Positions 48,283 through 60,617 of a stretch of DNA of 64,000 nt are shown piece after piece (within the stretch, counting starts at the first letter, position 1; the number at the start of each line of letters is the position of its first letter). The notes under the pieces were generated by a model. It was not told the origin of the DNA. It searched no databases and saw only the letters and a program-made list of their open reading frames with translations. The position numbers and the translations under genes were made by a program. Source of the stretch: Nymphaea colorata (lineage: Eukaryota; Streptophyta; Magnoliopsida; Nymphaeales; Nymphaeaceae). The DNA lies in the NCBI RefSeq assembly GCF_008831285.2, contig NC_045149.1, forward strand, positions 1,676,001 to 1,740,000. Reading direction: 5' to 3'.

Positions 48283-49513
48283 CAAAGTTAAGAAAATAAG
48301 TCTAGAAACCCTACGAAATTTAACATTACCTACGCTTGTCACACATCATTAATGGCGGGCTTTCTATTTTTCCGTGGTTAGAAGGAGAAATCATCTGGCG
48401 TCTCTCGACAGACCACCCGCTGCAATGTGTAGTACAATGTGTTCAATCACGCTAGTCATAATTGGGCAGAGCTCAAAATGGCTTGGTGGATTTCAGCCCA
48501 TATATATAAAGAGAGAGTATTGTGTGTCTGCGTGAAAAATTAAATTGGTTGTTTGCAATCTTATGGATACGTAAGTCTTTACAGCGATGTTGTTAAAAAT
48601 TAAAATCAGCCTGAACCCCCCAGTTCCTATCCTATAGAATCGGTTGCCGGGCCACTCAGAATCGCCTGCCTTACACCTGAAACGGTAAAATCAGGGCAAA
48701 TAATTGGCGATTCAACTCCAGTCAACCGATTTTACCCTTAAAAAATGAAAAATAAAAATGACCTCAAGGGCTTTTTGATTCGCTGCAGTGTTTTCCTCCA
48801 AGGAAAGAGGCAAAGCTGATGGTCGTCCACCAGAACGACAAGTGGTAGAATCCGGCCGAGTTGGTTGTTTACCAGGATCATAAAATGGCAGAATCCGGCA
48901 GATTTGGTCGCAGGACCAGAGATTGGAAGTGCCCATCTCGGTCTGAGAACTCAGGACGCCGAATTAGCGACTTTGGTGGTCGCTCCGCATTGATGCTAGG
49001 GCTCGGGGGATAGCCTTAGCGCTCCTCCTGCGAAGACGCCGAACGCCCAGCATCGCTGGCATTGAGCAAGTCCGAGCAGATGTACCTGGCCGTTCTTTGA
49101 AGAACTTTGGGATCTTTACTGCTTCTCTTTCTACCGTTTATGTGGCTCTAAGCGTGGCACTTGCTGGTTCTTTTATTCTATTTTTCTTTGGAGTTGGTGA
49201 TGAATTTAAATATAAAAATACGTCAATGCACATTTATCGTGACTTTGTTGAATATAGGCACTTGTTTGCTCATTATATTTCATTTTCTTAACTTGTTTCT
49301 CTTTTTTAGAGAAAACTTCTATATTATTTTTCTTATTTGTTCAGATTTGAAGGATTTTTTTTCCAATTTTGTAGTTACTTAAACTAAAAATATGTTTTCT
49401 AATGAATCCAATTCAAAAAGTATTCTGATTAATTCTGATTTCGTTCATCGATTCTCTGAATAATAGGGCTTTCCGATTTGATTCAGAAATTGATTTCACT
49501 AAGTTTTGCTTTG
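45073..49513. other. Gene-poor spacer with small repeats and TA microsatellites
   Basis: No credible gene. A 62-bp tandem duplication lies at 45943-46064 (unit starts CAGAAAGGTTTTTCTATG) and a roughly 30-bp direct repeat at 46900-46967 (AACATGTATATTGGAAG twice). TA microsatellites are at 47322-47347, 47947-47989 and 48222-48281, the last preceded by a CT tract. Bases 48600-49090 are more GC-rich, with short ORFs of no known family. Confidence 0.6.
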
Positions 49514-50265
49514 GCTTCTTGTTTTAAGGAGAAGTTGGAATATATTTATTATCGACATTAACAAGAATTTGATTATCTTCAACCGCTCATTAATTAGATC
49601 ATTGTAATGATCCTAATTGCCACAGAATTTGCTAGATGCCTTCTATAATAATGACATCTTTATCATATGTAAGCTCCTGCTTGTTGCTATTAACTATTTT
49701 TGTTTTCATCGTCAATACAGCATCAGCTTTCATTCTCCTTCAAACTTGATGATGATTTACTGAATCTCAATGTGTCATGATCACCTTGCTTCTTATTTAT
49801 AAACCAGATGGTGTGCATGCTTTGGTGAAAATGTCTGCAATCCTTTTCGGTTATCCAAAGGCCTTTGTTAAGGAATAAGTCTTATTCTGCAAGCATGCAT
49901 GCTATGATATCATGAAGAAAGACATAAGGAAAAAAAAATTAATGTGGCTGAAATCTTTTCTAGTCCAAAGAAGGCCACCATTTACCTTTGAATCCATGTG
50001 TACAATCTCATTCATATGTAAGCTTTCATATAGTTAAGGTAGCTCCTTGTTTTAAGGTGTAGCTAGAATACATTTATTATCCACATTAATAGCGCAATAA
50101 TTTCTTGATTTTTTTTAACTATTCCCTAATTAGATCATCGTAATCATTCATAATTTCCATCAAATTTGCTAAAGATGCTTTCCATGATGATTGCATCATT
50201 ATCATATATGCTTCCCCAATTGTTGTTGATATCTATTATTGCTTTCATCTTCGACACATTATCCT
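49514..50265 (-). repeat. Two copia gag-start-like fragments as diverged direct repeats
   Basis: Segments at about 49514-49735 and 50042-50265 are diverged copies of each other (TTGTTTTAAGG, ATTTATTATC, ATTAGATCAT, TTTGCTA). On the minus strand the second gives SKFDGNYE and neighbouring phrases resembling the F-D-G-x-x-Y-x-x-W start of plant copia Gag. They are short, stop-ridden scraps; the identification is tentative. Confidence 0.35.
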
Positions 50266-50616
50266 ATTTGAGCTGCCAGATGGCTAAAATGTAAAAGTAT
50301 GTCTCTAAAAATCACTATCAAAGGTTTGTCACTAAGAGCACTATTAAATTGCCATTAACAACTATTTACGATTCAACAATGGTTTATTGTAGCTTTAGTG
50401 CAATCTATAGTCCTTTTAGGAATGAATTTTTACATTGTAGTCATTTGGCAATTGTGCAGCATATGACAACATTGACTTTTTCACGGTCTAGCATCCAGCA
50501 GCATTGACTTTTTTGTATAGATATATATAGAGGATTCAAGTACGTAGGATGTCGGATATTATTAGATGGCTAAAAATTAAAAATCTGTTGTTAAAAATGA
50601 GCATCCATTTATAAGC

Positions 50617-50853
50617 ATTAGTGACAATTTATTATACAACTAATGATTCATGGTTCTTTTAACAATAGATTTCAATTTTTTGTCATCTCTAAGTGTGTTG
50701 ATCTTGTGTTATATATATACACACACACATACACACAAAAAATATATATATATATATCACACACACATGCCACACACTATGGGGCAACAAAAAACTTGAC
50801 AACTATGCGAAAAGAACCATGAAACATTAGTTGTATAATAAATTGTCACTAAT
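50617..50853. repeat. 44-bp near-perfect inverted repeat around a TA/CA-rich loop
   Basis: Arms 50617-50660 and 50810-50853 are reverse complements at 43 of 44 positions, separated by 149 bases of (TA)n and (CA)n. The arms begin ATTAGTGACAATTTATTATA. A transcript across it could form a long hairpin. It could be a MITE with these arms as terminal repeats, but no target duplication is evident. The GTCACTAA word also occurs at about 50325, outside the arms. Confidence 0.85.
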
Positions 50854-51654
50854 ATTCATATGTGATATATACATATATATATATATATAAAGAAATACCC
50901 AACCATCTAACCATGATTGTCCATATGAAAGAGATAAATGGTTGAGAGAAAAATAATGAAAAAAAAATATGTGAAATAATATTAGATGAATGTCCATCAT
51001 TTTTTTCTCCTTGTTTTTTAATTTTAATGTTCAATTATGTTAAATTAAATAGCCCTGGTATATGGCTGGATGACTCTGGAAAGCGAAAGTCACCATTTAA
51101 TTTTTATATATATATTGAAGTCAGCTGTTTCAAATCTCCATTTGATCTCTTCTATGCAAAAGGAAGAACCTAATATTCAGAGTTCTTATAATTGGCTGTT
51201 GGCAGAATCTAATTTCTTTAGCCCTTGCTTACATAACTGACGTATACGTGACAATGCTGTTCGTATGCGCCTGTAGAATCCTCCTGTTCCATGTTCACTA
51301 TTTTGCTTGCAAAAACTAAGTTATTCCGCTGCATGTATAGGTTTTTCACTACCTTTACATGTGGGGGTCCACAATAACATAAATATGATCAGTAGTTAAA
51401 TAATCAATCTCTCTCTCGAATAGAGTACATGATCATTGCTGCAATTAAGAGATTAAAAATATGATCAACATCAGCGTTTGGAAATTCTCGAGGCAGTATG
51501 ATGTCGTTTTGTAAGTAGGCTTGATATATCTATGGTAATGAAATAGGTTTGTGGTTAACCAGTAGTTTTCTTTAATAATTAATTAATGTATAGTCGATGA
51601 GTGCTGATGTTAATGATGCGTTTTTTATAGTGTTAAGGAAGGCACCCCATTAAT

Positions 51655-51697
<43 letters not shown>

Positions 51698-53243
51698 TTG
51701 GATTTTAAAATTTTTTATGTTTAGTATTTTGCTTTTAAAATTCGATCAAGGGAAAAAGCGGCCGCTAAGGGACGGTTAAGCTTTGGGAAGAAAGCAAAGC
51801 AGGCGTGGGAAAGCTGGTGGGTGAGCACTCGGTGTTATTTTATACATGGAGGCAGAGGAAAACATGACAGGACAAATAACCTCTACACATGTCGACCCAC
51901 CAAATATCCCTCCATGTCTCCCTCCTGTAAGCTACCCAACATGCCTTAAAAAGTAAGAAGGTTAGCTTAGCTAGTTTACGGTGATTCATGCAATTTATGC
52001 CCATATTTGCAATTTATCAACAACTCTCCATCCTAAATTTTATGGTGATTCATGCAATTTATGCTTATACTTCACAACTTATCAACGGTTTTGATCCAAG
52101 TGAAGGCGGAATCCTTCTTCCTTCGACCGCTTGTCTACAGGGTGCAAGGGTTGCGTCCAAACCTAGAATGGGGTCGGTGAATTTTTCTAATGAAAATCAA
52201 GGATTCCCAATCCAACAACAAACTGTGCTACTTTGTCTTAAAGATAACAACTGATCAAGATTGCATTTTGAAGCCTTGTAGATACATCATGACTTGACAA
52301 CAACCTGGTTGATCAAATTTCTCCACTAATCTATTCTAAGTCAAGGACTGAAGTTGTCATTTATTTAATTGTTGACTTAGCAATTCGTTGATTAGACGCA
52401 AAACTATGTAAGCTTCTCCTTTTATTCCCCCCTTTCTTTTTTACTTTAGTCAAGCGGATGGAACATTTGAGATCTATAGACCCAACGCAAGGCTAGCGTA
52501 GCCATATTCTCAAGTTTATCAATTTTGGGAACATATCTATATGCTCTATTCTAGCTAAGCAAGCCACTAGCTCCATGGAGCTAAAATCTATATATATATA
52601 TATATATATATATTCACCCTTAAAAGGCTCACTCGCTACAATCAACTCGCACGTATAGCTAACCATTGGTGTCTAATCAAGGAAAAATGAGAAATCAATT
52701 GAGTCCCCACCAACTTGGTACGTGGGACCCACCTGCTGAAAGCAGCCCCAATGGAATTATAGATAGCTTTGGAGTCATCCCTTCAAGGGCATATTAGTAA
52801 TCAAAAGAAAGAATAAGCAACTTTACTTAAATAAGATTAAACGCAGCAGGCACTAGACTACTAATATAAAGGGAGACTGAAAAAAAGATTCATTTTTCTT
52901 TTTTCTGAATTCCACTAATTTATCGGCAATCGTTGATCTGTCGGGACTCGAGTAGTAAACAACGTGCTCTCACCTGCTCATACTCACACTACCCCACAAC
53001 CCCTTTTTTTTAATTCAAAAATAAAGTGTTAAATTATTCACCGTTGATCTTTGATAGAATATTAAAAGCAAAAAAAAAAAAAACATGCTTGATGCCACGG
53101 ACCACAGTGCAAGCCGAAGTCCTCATTTTTTTTTCTTTGTTTTGGGGAAAAATTTTCAAACCTGCAATACCACCAATCCCCAAAAACCACCCCTCCCTAA
53201 AACCGCGCCTGCTCCTGCGTGTGCTGAAAAGAAGACAAACCCT
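50854..53243. other. Spacer upstream of the AHL gene
   Basis: No other gene recognised. A CT microsatellite lies at about 51658-51695 and TA tracts at 51106-51114 and 52590-52612. The T-rich and A-rich stretches at 52990-53080 directly precede the transcribed leader. Cis elements for the AHL gene are probably here but none can be assigned with confidence. Confidence 0.5.
52865..52870 (+). promoter_or_regulatory. Candidate TATA box for the AHL gene
   Basis: TATAAA in CTAATATAAAGGGAG, about 0.69 kb before the coding start, which would give a long leader. It is one of several AT-rich possibilities. Confidence 0.2.
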
Positions 53244-53280
53244 AGAGAGAGAGAGAGAGAGAAGAGAGAGAGGGAGAGGG
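53244..53280 (+). repeat. GA microsatellite, probably in the AHL leader
   Basis: (GA)n with small interruptions. GA/CT tracts are common in plant 5' leaders and promoters and can bind GAGA-type (BBR/BPC) factors; that link is inference. Confidence 0.6.
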
Positions 53281-53429
53281 CTTCATCCCTCTTCATTCTT
53301 TTCTTTCCCTTCTGCTACACCAACAGAGAGCTTCCCTAAGATCTCGGAGCTGCAGCAGCAGAAGCAGGAGAGAGAGAATACGTGTTCATCACACGAGAGA
53401 AGTCTGCAAATCTTGCTGTTGATAGATAG

Positions 53430-53444
53430 ATGATAGATACCTAA
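53430..53444 (+). other. Short upstream ORF (uORF)
   Basis: ATG ATA GAT ACC TAA, four codons, in the same frame as the AHL protein but closed by its own stop 111 bases before the CTG start. If the leader is transcribed from upstream it would be the nearest AUG before the AHL frame, and could lower or modulate initiation downstream. Confidence 0.4.
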
Positions 53445-53555
53445 TCAGTCATCGCTGTCCTTGGTTGCTCTGAGAATTTCTTCGTCTTAATTTGCTTCTT
53501 TCTCTCTTCTTCTTTTTCTTCTTTTAAGAGGGAGAGTGCAGAAACAACAGAAAGC

Positions 53556-54464
53556 CTGGCAAACAGGTGGTGGACCGGCCATGTGGGGCTGCCGAGCCTC
53601 AACCCGGCCGGCGTACCGGCGAGTTCTCCGGCAGGTTCGTACCGGAGCTCAACCGACTCGCTCTTCCCTAACCTCAACAAAATTGATAAGACGCCTATAC
53701 AGTCTGTGGACGACAAGACCGCAAACCAGGCGTGCTCGGAGTCATCCCCAAGGGAGACCAAGTCTGATCCCGAGCACGATGACCCGAATACCGGACAGGA
53801 GGTAGTGGAGGCTGGATTCCGGCGTCCTCGCGGCCGGCCACCGGGCTCGAAGAACAAACCAAAGCCGCCGATCATTATCACGAGAGACAGCCCGAACGCC
53901 ATGAGAACGCACGTCATGGAGGTCGCAAACGGGAGCGACGTCGCCGACTCCATCGCCGTCTACGCCCGCCGGAGGCAACGCGGTGTCTGCGTGCTAACTG
54001 GCAACGGCACGGTTGCGAACGTCTCTCTGCGCCAGCCAGCCGCCCCTGGATCGGTGGTTACGCTCCACGGCCGGTTCGAAATATTGTCGCTCTCCGGCGC
54101 GTTTCTGCCGGGACCTGCACCACCAGGTGCTACTGGACTGACAGTTTACCTCGCCGGTGGGCAGGGCCAGGTTGTAGGCGGCAGTGTCGTCGGACCGTTG
54201 GTAGCTGCCGGGCCTGTCATGGTGGTGGCCGCAACCTTTTCCAACGCTACGTACGAGAGGCTGCCGCTCGAAGATGAGGGAGAGATGCCAGGTGCGGGTG
54301 CGTCCGCTGCCGGAATCTCTGCGTCCCCGGGCTCCGGTGGCGGTGGCTTAGGAGAGGGACCGCCACTCCCCATTTTCAATCTGCCTCCGAATTTGATGAC
54401 CAACGGCCAGCTCGGGCACGACGCTTTCCCCGGATGGGCGCCTTCTCGGCCACCAACGTACTAA
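53556..54464 (+). CDS. AT-hook motif nuclear-localised protein (AHL19/AHL20-like), apparent CTG start
   Basis: DNA-binding regulator of the plant AHL family: nuclear proteins that bind the minor groove of AT-rich DNA and act as trimers through their PPC domain, repressing growth and defence genes. About 302 residues, single exon, TAA at 54462. Residues 1-11 read [11 protein letters not shown], matching the family start M-A-N-x-W-W except that codon 1 (53556) is CTG. AT-hook near 88-104 ([17 protein letters not shown], core RGRP 92-95). PPC domain about 109-234 with [16 protein letters not shown] at 172-177 (the interaction motif) and [16 protein letters not shown]. The tail ends RPPTY, as in relatives. 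The first in-frame ATG is at 53901, after the AT-hook, so it would give a non-binding protein. An out-of-frame ATG lies at 53581. GC-rich compared with its surroundings. Family: very sure; start: uncertain. Confidence 0.93.
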   Translation: MANRWWTGHVGLPSLNPAGVPASSPAGSYRSSTDSLFPNLNKIDKTPIQSVDDKTANQACSESSPRETKSDPEHDDPNTGQEVVEAGFRRPRGRPPGSKNKPKPPIIITRDSPNAMRTHVMEVANGSDVADSIAVYARRRQRGVCVLTGNGTVANVSLRQPAAPGSVVTLHGRFEILSLSGAFLPGPAPPGATGLTVYLAGGQGQVVGGSVVGPLVAAGPVMVVAATFSNATYERLPLEDEGEMPGAGASAAGISASPGSGGGGLGEGPPLPIFNLPPNLMTNGQLGHDAFPGWAPSRPPTY

Positions 54465-56852
54465 AAGGAAGAAGCTCAAAGTGGGGACTCTTCTCAATCA
54501 ATCCTTCTTTTCTTCTGCTGCTGCTAATTCAATATGGTCTTCTATCTATATATATATATATATATATGCACACACTATATATATGGCATCTCTTTCTCTC
54601 TACATATAAATAGTATGGTGATCTTTAGTTATGCTACTACCTGAGTGTTTTGATTTTGTTTCTATGCCTAGATTAATGAGAAATAATTTATTTTCATGAA
54701 CATATCTCCACAATAAGGAGCAGCATCATCTTGACCATGACCCCACTAAGATGATGGCAATGATGAACCTAACTATCATCATCATTATTGACATTGATTC
54801 TTGTAGTCTGGAAAATGGTGATGTTGCTGAGCATGGTATACTAATTTGAGCACTAGGTTGTGTAGTATCGCGCATATATATGGAGGAATAAGTACTTCCA
54901 TGTGCTGAACATCGCTTTGTAATCACTGGAACCTCAATGTTGGACGTTTTAGATCCTTGATTTTGCAAATTTCAGGATGTGCTTCGGCTGAAATATTTAG
55001 AGGCTTCTGTCCTGTACCTATTTTGGTGACCTTAAATTGTTATTGAATAAATTCCTGTTGGGTTGTTTGCTGCTGCTGCTCCTATTTTGGTGATTGAGGT
55101 CATCGTGGTGATTATGGCATGGGTGTTAGTGCTTGCTAGAGAAGAGGGCTTTATACATATAACTATGCATATGGGCTTCTTTGGTTGTGAAACCTTCTTG
55201 GGCGTTTAGCTTTCGATTGCTTAAAATTTGATTTACTTGGTACTTTCATCTGCACTACATGCATATTTCTTTCAAGACCTAAAAGAAAAGTATAAAGTTC
55301 TTTAGAGTTTCAGAGTGTATTCAAGAAATTCTTTTGACATGTGAAATTTTCTCTTGCGTTTTTTTAACACCAAAACAATAATCTAAGAGATATTCGCCAA
55401 TAATCAGGAGACGCTTTATTGTTTAAGGGAATCATGGGCTATTCAAAAAATTACTTCTTAGATGAACTTGTTATGTGGCTAATCTATTAAGCCTATTAGT
55501 TATGCTGTTAAACTATGTATATCAAGAATTCTCGGTGGAATGTTCATGCTGCTGAAGCTTGTTTTGGTTTTCTGGGCAGTGTTATGTGCTGAACAATTTC
55601 GCTTCAAATGTTTAATATTAATTATAAGACAGATTGAAATTTCACTATGGCTCTTCTTATTTTTTCTTTGGTCACTGCTACGCTCGTTTTGGTATTTGTG
55701 CAAAATGTTGTTTCCACTCTTGTCGCTAATATGCGTCGTTTACGGAGTGACACCACCATCTCTCGTACTTCACTTATATGTTCATGTCCTTTTCTAACTG
55801 AAGTGTCACTCTTCAACCTTTGGATTCCATAAGAAATGTGGATAATCTTCTAAGTTTTCTCTTGCTGATTCTTTGTTATATTACACAAATAAGGAACAAG
55901 TTATTGCAGTATAGAGACCTAAACGAGAAAGTTAATTGTTCTTTATCCATACAGGTTGATGCCGTGTCTTCTTTATCTTAAGACTACATTTGGGTTGTAA
56001 TTCTTTTGAATAAAGCAGGCCGAGTAATATTCAGTTCAAAAGCACCGAATTAATGTGGAAAGTCATAATTAATTAGCTAATTAGTCCCACTGTCTTATGG
56101 TACCGCACAGATGTGATCGGTCGTAGCAAAATAAGTTTGTCAGATTTGAGGATTTAGACTTTTCAGGGTTTCATTTCCAGAAATGCATTCTCCTACTATG
56201 AATTAATTGATAATTTCATATACTCTCAAAATGGATTTGATACCACCAAGTTCGATCCCCATGCAAATAGTTCTGCTCCAAATTAACATGCCTATAATTT
56301 CGAATTCTTGTGATTACTTCAGCAAGGAGGCTTGCTTCATTAATTGTTTTTGTTTAAATGTCAAGAAGTAGATCACCAAATATATTTGGATTAATGTTCT
56401 CAAATATTCCAGCCCTGCTAGTATTAGTACAACAAGACTCGCTTGATGGATGGATCCATTTTGCCGACAATCACATTGACACTCATAAGCACCCACACAC
56501 ACACACCCACACAACCCACACAACATATAGTGTATAGTGTGTGTGTGTGTGTGTGTGTATACTGACATTCTGTCATGGAAGGTGGCCAGTTATATATGCA
56601 GTTGACATCCTAGTTGATTTCTTGGACTGTTTAATTTAGCACAAATAAGCTTTTAAGCTTCTTACCCACTTGTTATTGCAGAAGCAGGCCGTCAGTTATA
56701 GAAGAAGAAGAAGATTAGGCTCTATTAATAGTTAGTACAGTTGGATAATGTTTTTGACGTTCATAACTTCCTCTAAAATGTACAGGTTGTTCTTTGTTGC
56801 CACGGTGAAGGATGTCAATTTATCGCTTCAGCGAACGACTCATATATATATA

Positions 56853-56913
<61 letters not shown>

Positions 56914-59903
56914 TGATCATTGTTTTTAATTTCTTGAAAGGCGTATGGGGGCAGCGAGGAACTGCCATGCAATGCTGTCGGTGGAACATTGTATTTTTTA
57001 TTTTCCCCTGGACGGTGTCAAGACATTGTTATTTTGCTGGATCAAGGACATGGCAGCAGCAAAGTCTCGATCTCCAAGCATCTCCATTTTCAAGCAAAAA
57101 AAAACTAAAAAAAAATAAAGAAACAAACGGAGACGTGCTGATCATTTGATAACCATGGATTCTCCTGTTGAAGATCAAAAGCATACATGAAAGATTATAA
57201 ACTATTAGCTAGTGTGCCCGTTCCCTTTTAAAAATCATGAGTCAGAAACATGAATAATGCGCATTCTCTTTTAGCAATGCAATGGAGATAAAAGAATATG
57301 AATCGGAACCAACTCACGCATGCAAATTTTGTCTTCCTGATCCATGATTTTAATTTGGCTTTCCGAACTAGTTTTTCACGGTCGCAGAGTTAACAAAGTT
57401 TTTAGTTTCTTCAAAAAAACAGGAATCATACAGCGTTTCCTCTCTCTCTCTCTCTCTCTCTCTCAGAGTGTCAGTGGCATGTGTTATTGGCTTGCCACGC
57501 GCTTCATGTTTGCTTCTTTGAGTCCGCTAATGATTGTGTTAGTGTATCCTTCTTCAAACTCTGGTGGTTTTTCTCAATGAAAATATATACAGCGTTGAGT
57601 TTTCCAGTACTTAATTGGTTAAAACCAGTGGTGGTTGAAACGAAATCAACAGGGCCAACTTCCAGCTGTGTACGTAACTTCACTCCTTTAATTTGCATGC
57701 CTCATTTCGAAAGTTTTTTTAGAAAATGTTTGAACATTAACAAACAGATTTAGGCAGACTTTTACCATTAATTTTACGTTAAGATCTGTACTGAACTCGT
57801 TTCAACTTGGAAGTTTTAAACTCAATCTTCTAGCGTGGGTTGCCGGAGTCCTTGTTAGCTCCTTAAATATTAATTAATTTGCCTCCTTTTACCTCTAGGG
57901 AGGGCATCTTCAACAGGACAAGGAGCAAACAGCTTATAAATGATACGTTGATCGAATGAGTTTATACATTATCATTCAAGTCTCCTAAATCTGAAGATTG
58001 TATTATACATTATCTCTTCCAAATGAGAGAAAGAGAGAGAGAGAGAGAGAGATTGCAACGACAAGCCTTGTCGTTAATCCGTAGGACATCAAGGTCAGCC
58101 TCTTTACCGCAAATGCAGACCAACATGTAATGCTCACAAGAATGGAACCTGAGACATGATGTTCAACCAGCTCTGCTACACGTGGGTTGAAGAAAAGGGG
58201 GAGAGACAGATAGAGATAGCCGACGTATATAAGGAGGTGGTAAGGAAAAGAAAAGAACGTTTGACACATCACCTTTTTATCATAATTGCAAATACAAGTT
58301 TTACCATGTCTATGATTTCATATCACGGGCGTCACCCTTGCCGCCTTGCGACGACTTCTTAGGAGGCCCTCAAGTTTCACTATGCCATGTTGGGACTTGA
58401 AAATTAATTACGTTGCCCTCCTTTGAACTGCCATGCAAACTACGACCACCTTAAAAAAAAAAAACGCCATCTTTTTACGGTTGTTGCAAAAGAGAGACCC
58501 CATAAGATTAGAAAAATAAAAGTCGACCGTGAGACAGGATATAACAAAAGAACTAGCCTCCCAAATAGAAATACAGAAAAAAAAAAAAAAAAAAGTTTAC
58601 TTGAGATGATCGCTTTTAAACCTAAGCAGCTAAACCAGTCCCCTAAGACATCTTTTTAACAGTAGAGCCCGAGGAGGAGGAGGAAAAAACAGCGCAAAAG
58701 CCCAACTTCACGTGAAGGCACATGGCCCAAGCCACTCTTAACCCTAATATTTAATTAGTAAAAAAGTAACCCACCGATGGTAATGGCCCAATATGGATGG
58801 CCCCTCGGACTGCAATTATTTCCCCTTTCCCATTAAAATAATCCCCCAACCTACATCACATTAACTGATTCATTGACATATTATATTATTCTAATGCTAG
58901 TTTAGGTCGAGGGTCCTTTCTTTTCGATTGTCATAATCAGCAATCGTCGAGAGAGAGAGAGAGAGAGAGATTCTAAAGCATATGTACAAGCCGTGAAGAC
59001 AACGAAAAAGTTGTGATGCCAATGGCCATGGCTCCTTTAATTGTCCGGGAGGAGGAGGGCGACTTTGGGTGTTAGTGTTGCAGCATTTTACTGCCACCGT
59101 AAAACATTATAACTACTCCATGGCAAGTCTCGTAGAGGTTCCCACCTGTATCAAGTGTAACTTGTCGTAATCTATGAGTTCATATCCACTAAGTGGGTTT
59201 TCACACACAAGGGGCACATATTTTGGATAACTTTGGCTTTCTCATGAGATCAGGTGCCCACTTATTCATCAATGTAAGAACAATGGCTATAGCAGCACGC
59301 AGCACCAAGGTAACAATAGTAGCATCAATCATAACCCGGCAAAATTGTTTCGGTTTCTGCTCACTTCAATTGCATTGAAAGCTTTCCCACAGGGTTATCT
59401 TCTTATACGCAGTTACTAACCACATTATTTTATACCGAGTTACTAACCACATGATTTATACTGCCAAGAGCAGTGATGAAGCCACATGCGAGCCCGTGTG
59501 GGCAATTGCTAATATGGGCACACAGAAATTTTCAATGAGTGAACTGGGTCCAAGGTCCCACCTGCTTCTAATGGACCTAGGTTTGCTTGTTGTGTGCCCA
59601 AACCCAGAAATTCCCTTGCTCTGCCACTTGCCGAGAGCGCACCTAAGTTTCGTCTCTTTGAATTGGAAACGGAAAAATGTTAAGGCCTTGCTTGTATAGT
59701 TTATATCTGAGAAAGCACGTATATATACATATGCCGAGTAACGGCTAGCTAGATAGATAGGAAGGCTGCGCAACATTAGGAAATCTGTGAGTTCTACATA
59801 TCATCATCAACATCAACACCATCATGGTTGTCATCCTCAAATTTATCATCATTTTCATCGCATTTTCCTCGTTGTAAAGAAATGAATTCTTCGGCGCATG
59901 TAA
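54465..59903. other. Spacer downstream of the AHL gene
   Basis: No further gene recognised. The AHL 3' untranslated region begins here; AATAAA at 55046 is one possible polyadenylation signal. Microsatellites: TA at 54547-54566 and about 56842-56895 followed by GA, a CA-then-GT pair at about 56489-56562 that could fold back on itself, CT at 57440-57464, and GA at about 58031-58051 and 58949-58971. Short ORFs have no recognisable domain. Confidence 0.6.
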
Positions 59904-60343
59904 ATGGAAGACGGAATTTTTATCCCCTCTAAATCATCAATGAAAAAAATAAAAGAACAAGACAGGATATAAGTACACAATCTACACACACACGCACCAA
60001 ACGTGTATTCCAAATTTCAAAGAGAATAAAAAGGAAAAAAGAAACGAAGATGGGGGAATAATGACTCTTTGCCTCCCCCAAAATCTCAGGGCTTTGTTTT
60101 GAGGGGAGGAGCTGTTGCCTCCCATGGAAGACGGAATTTTTATCCCCTCTAAATCATCAATGAAAAAAATAAAAGAACAAGACAGGATATAAGTACACAA
60201 TCTACACACACACGCACCAAACGTGTATTCCAAATTTCAAAGAGAATAAAAAGGAAAAAAGAAACGAAGATGGGGGAATAATGACTCTTTGCCTCCCCCA
60301 AAATCTCAGGGCTTTGTTTTGAGGGGAGGAGCTGTTGCCTCCC
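59904..60343. repeat. Perfect 220-bp tandem duplication
   Basis: 59904-60123 and 60124-60343 are identical base for base as far as I can read, starting ATGGAAGACGGAATTTTTAT and ending GCTGTTGCCTCCC. The complete identity means a very recent event, or an assembly artefact. Confidence 0.97.
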
Positions 60344-60617
60344 CTCCCTGTGCAGGGTGAATCGTGATGCCTGCCGAGCCACGCAGGTAGCACATTGCCC
60401 GCCCAAAAAGAAATTTCCATATGGATTATTTTTTTTTTTGGTGGAGGCTGTCGCTGCCTCTCCCCGGCACTGGTGACACCCGCCAGGAACTTCCCGGCAA
60501 GGTCGACACCTGCTTTGGTTGTTTGAGTGCCATCAGGGGCAGTGACAGTTCTGGATGCTCCATCAAAATCAAACCTTTGGGGGCTGTTGTGGGTGGTGGA
60601 GGGAGAGGAGTAGGTGC
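60344..60617 (-). other. GC-rich open segment, possible captured gene fragment
   Basis: Between the tandem duplication and a CACTA-like end, this GC-rich stretch is open on both strands. The minus frame reads a balanced sequence including RFDFDGASRTVTAPDGTQ and DLAGKFLAGVTSAGE, unlike the surrounding low-complexity ORFs. I do not recognise the family. It may be an exon piece carried by a transposon or chance. Confidence 0.3.

Noticed and set aside
48590-49500. Possible non-autonomous DNA element around the AATCGG/GATTC-rich stretch
   Set aside because: Words such as GATTCTG and CCGATTTT recur at both sides, but I could not find matching termini or a target duplication.
53536-53805. ORF containing the ATG at 53581 as the true start
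   Set aside because: It is out of frame with the AHL protein and encodes Arg/Thr-rich sequence with no family; kept only as an upstream-AUG consideration.
53441-53978. Long minus-strand ORFs over the AHL gene
   Set aside because: Shadow frames of the GC-rich AHL coding sequence; the + strand carries the conserved protein.
54146-54403. Pro-rich minus-strand ORF inside the AHL gene
   Set aside because: Antisense of the Gly/Pro-rich AHL C-terminus.
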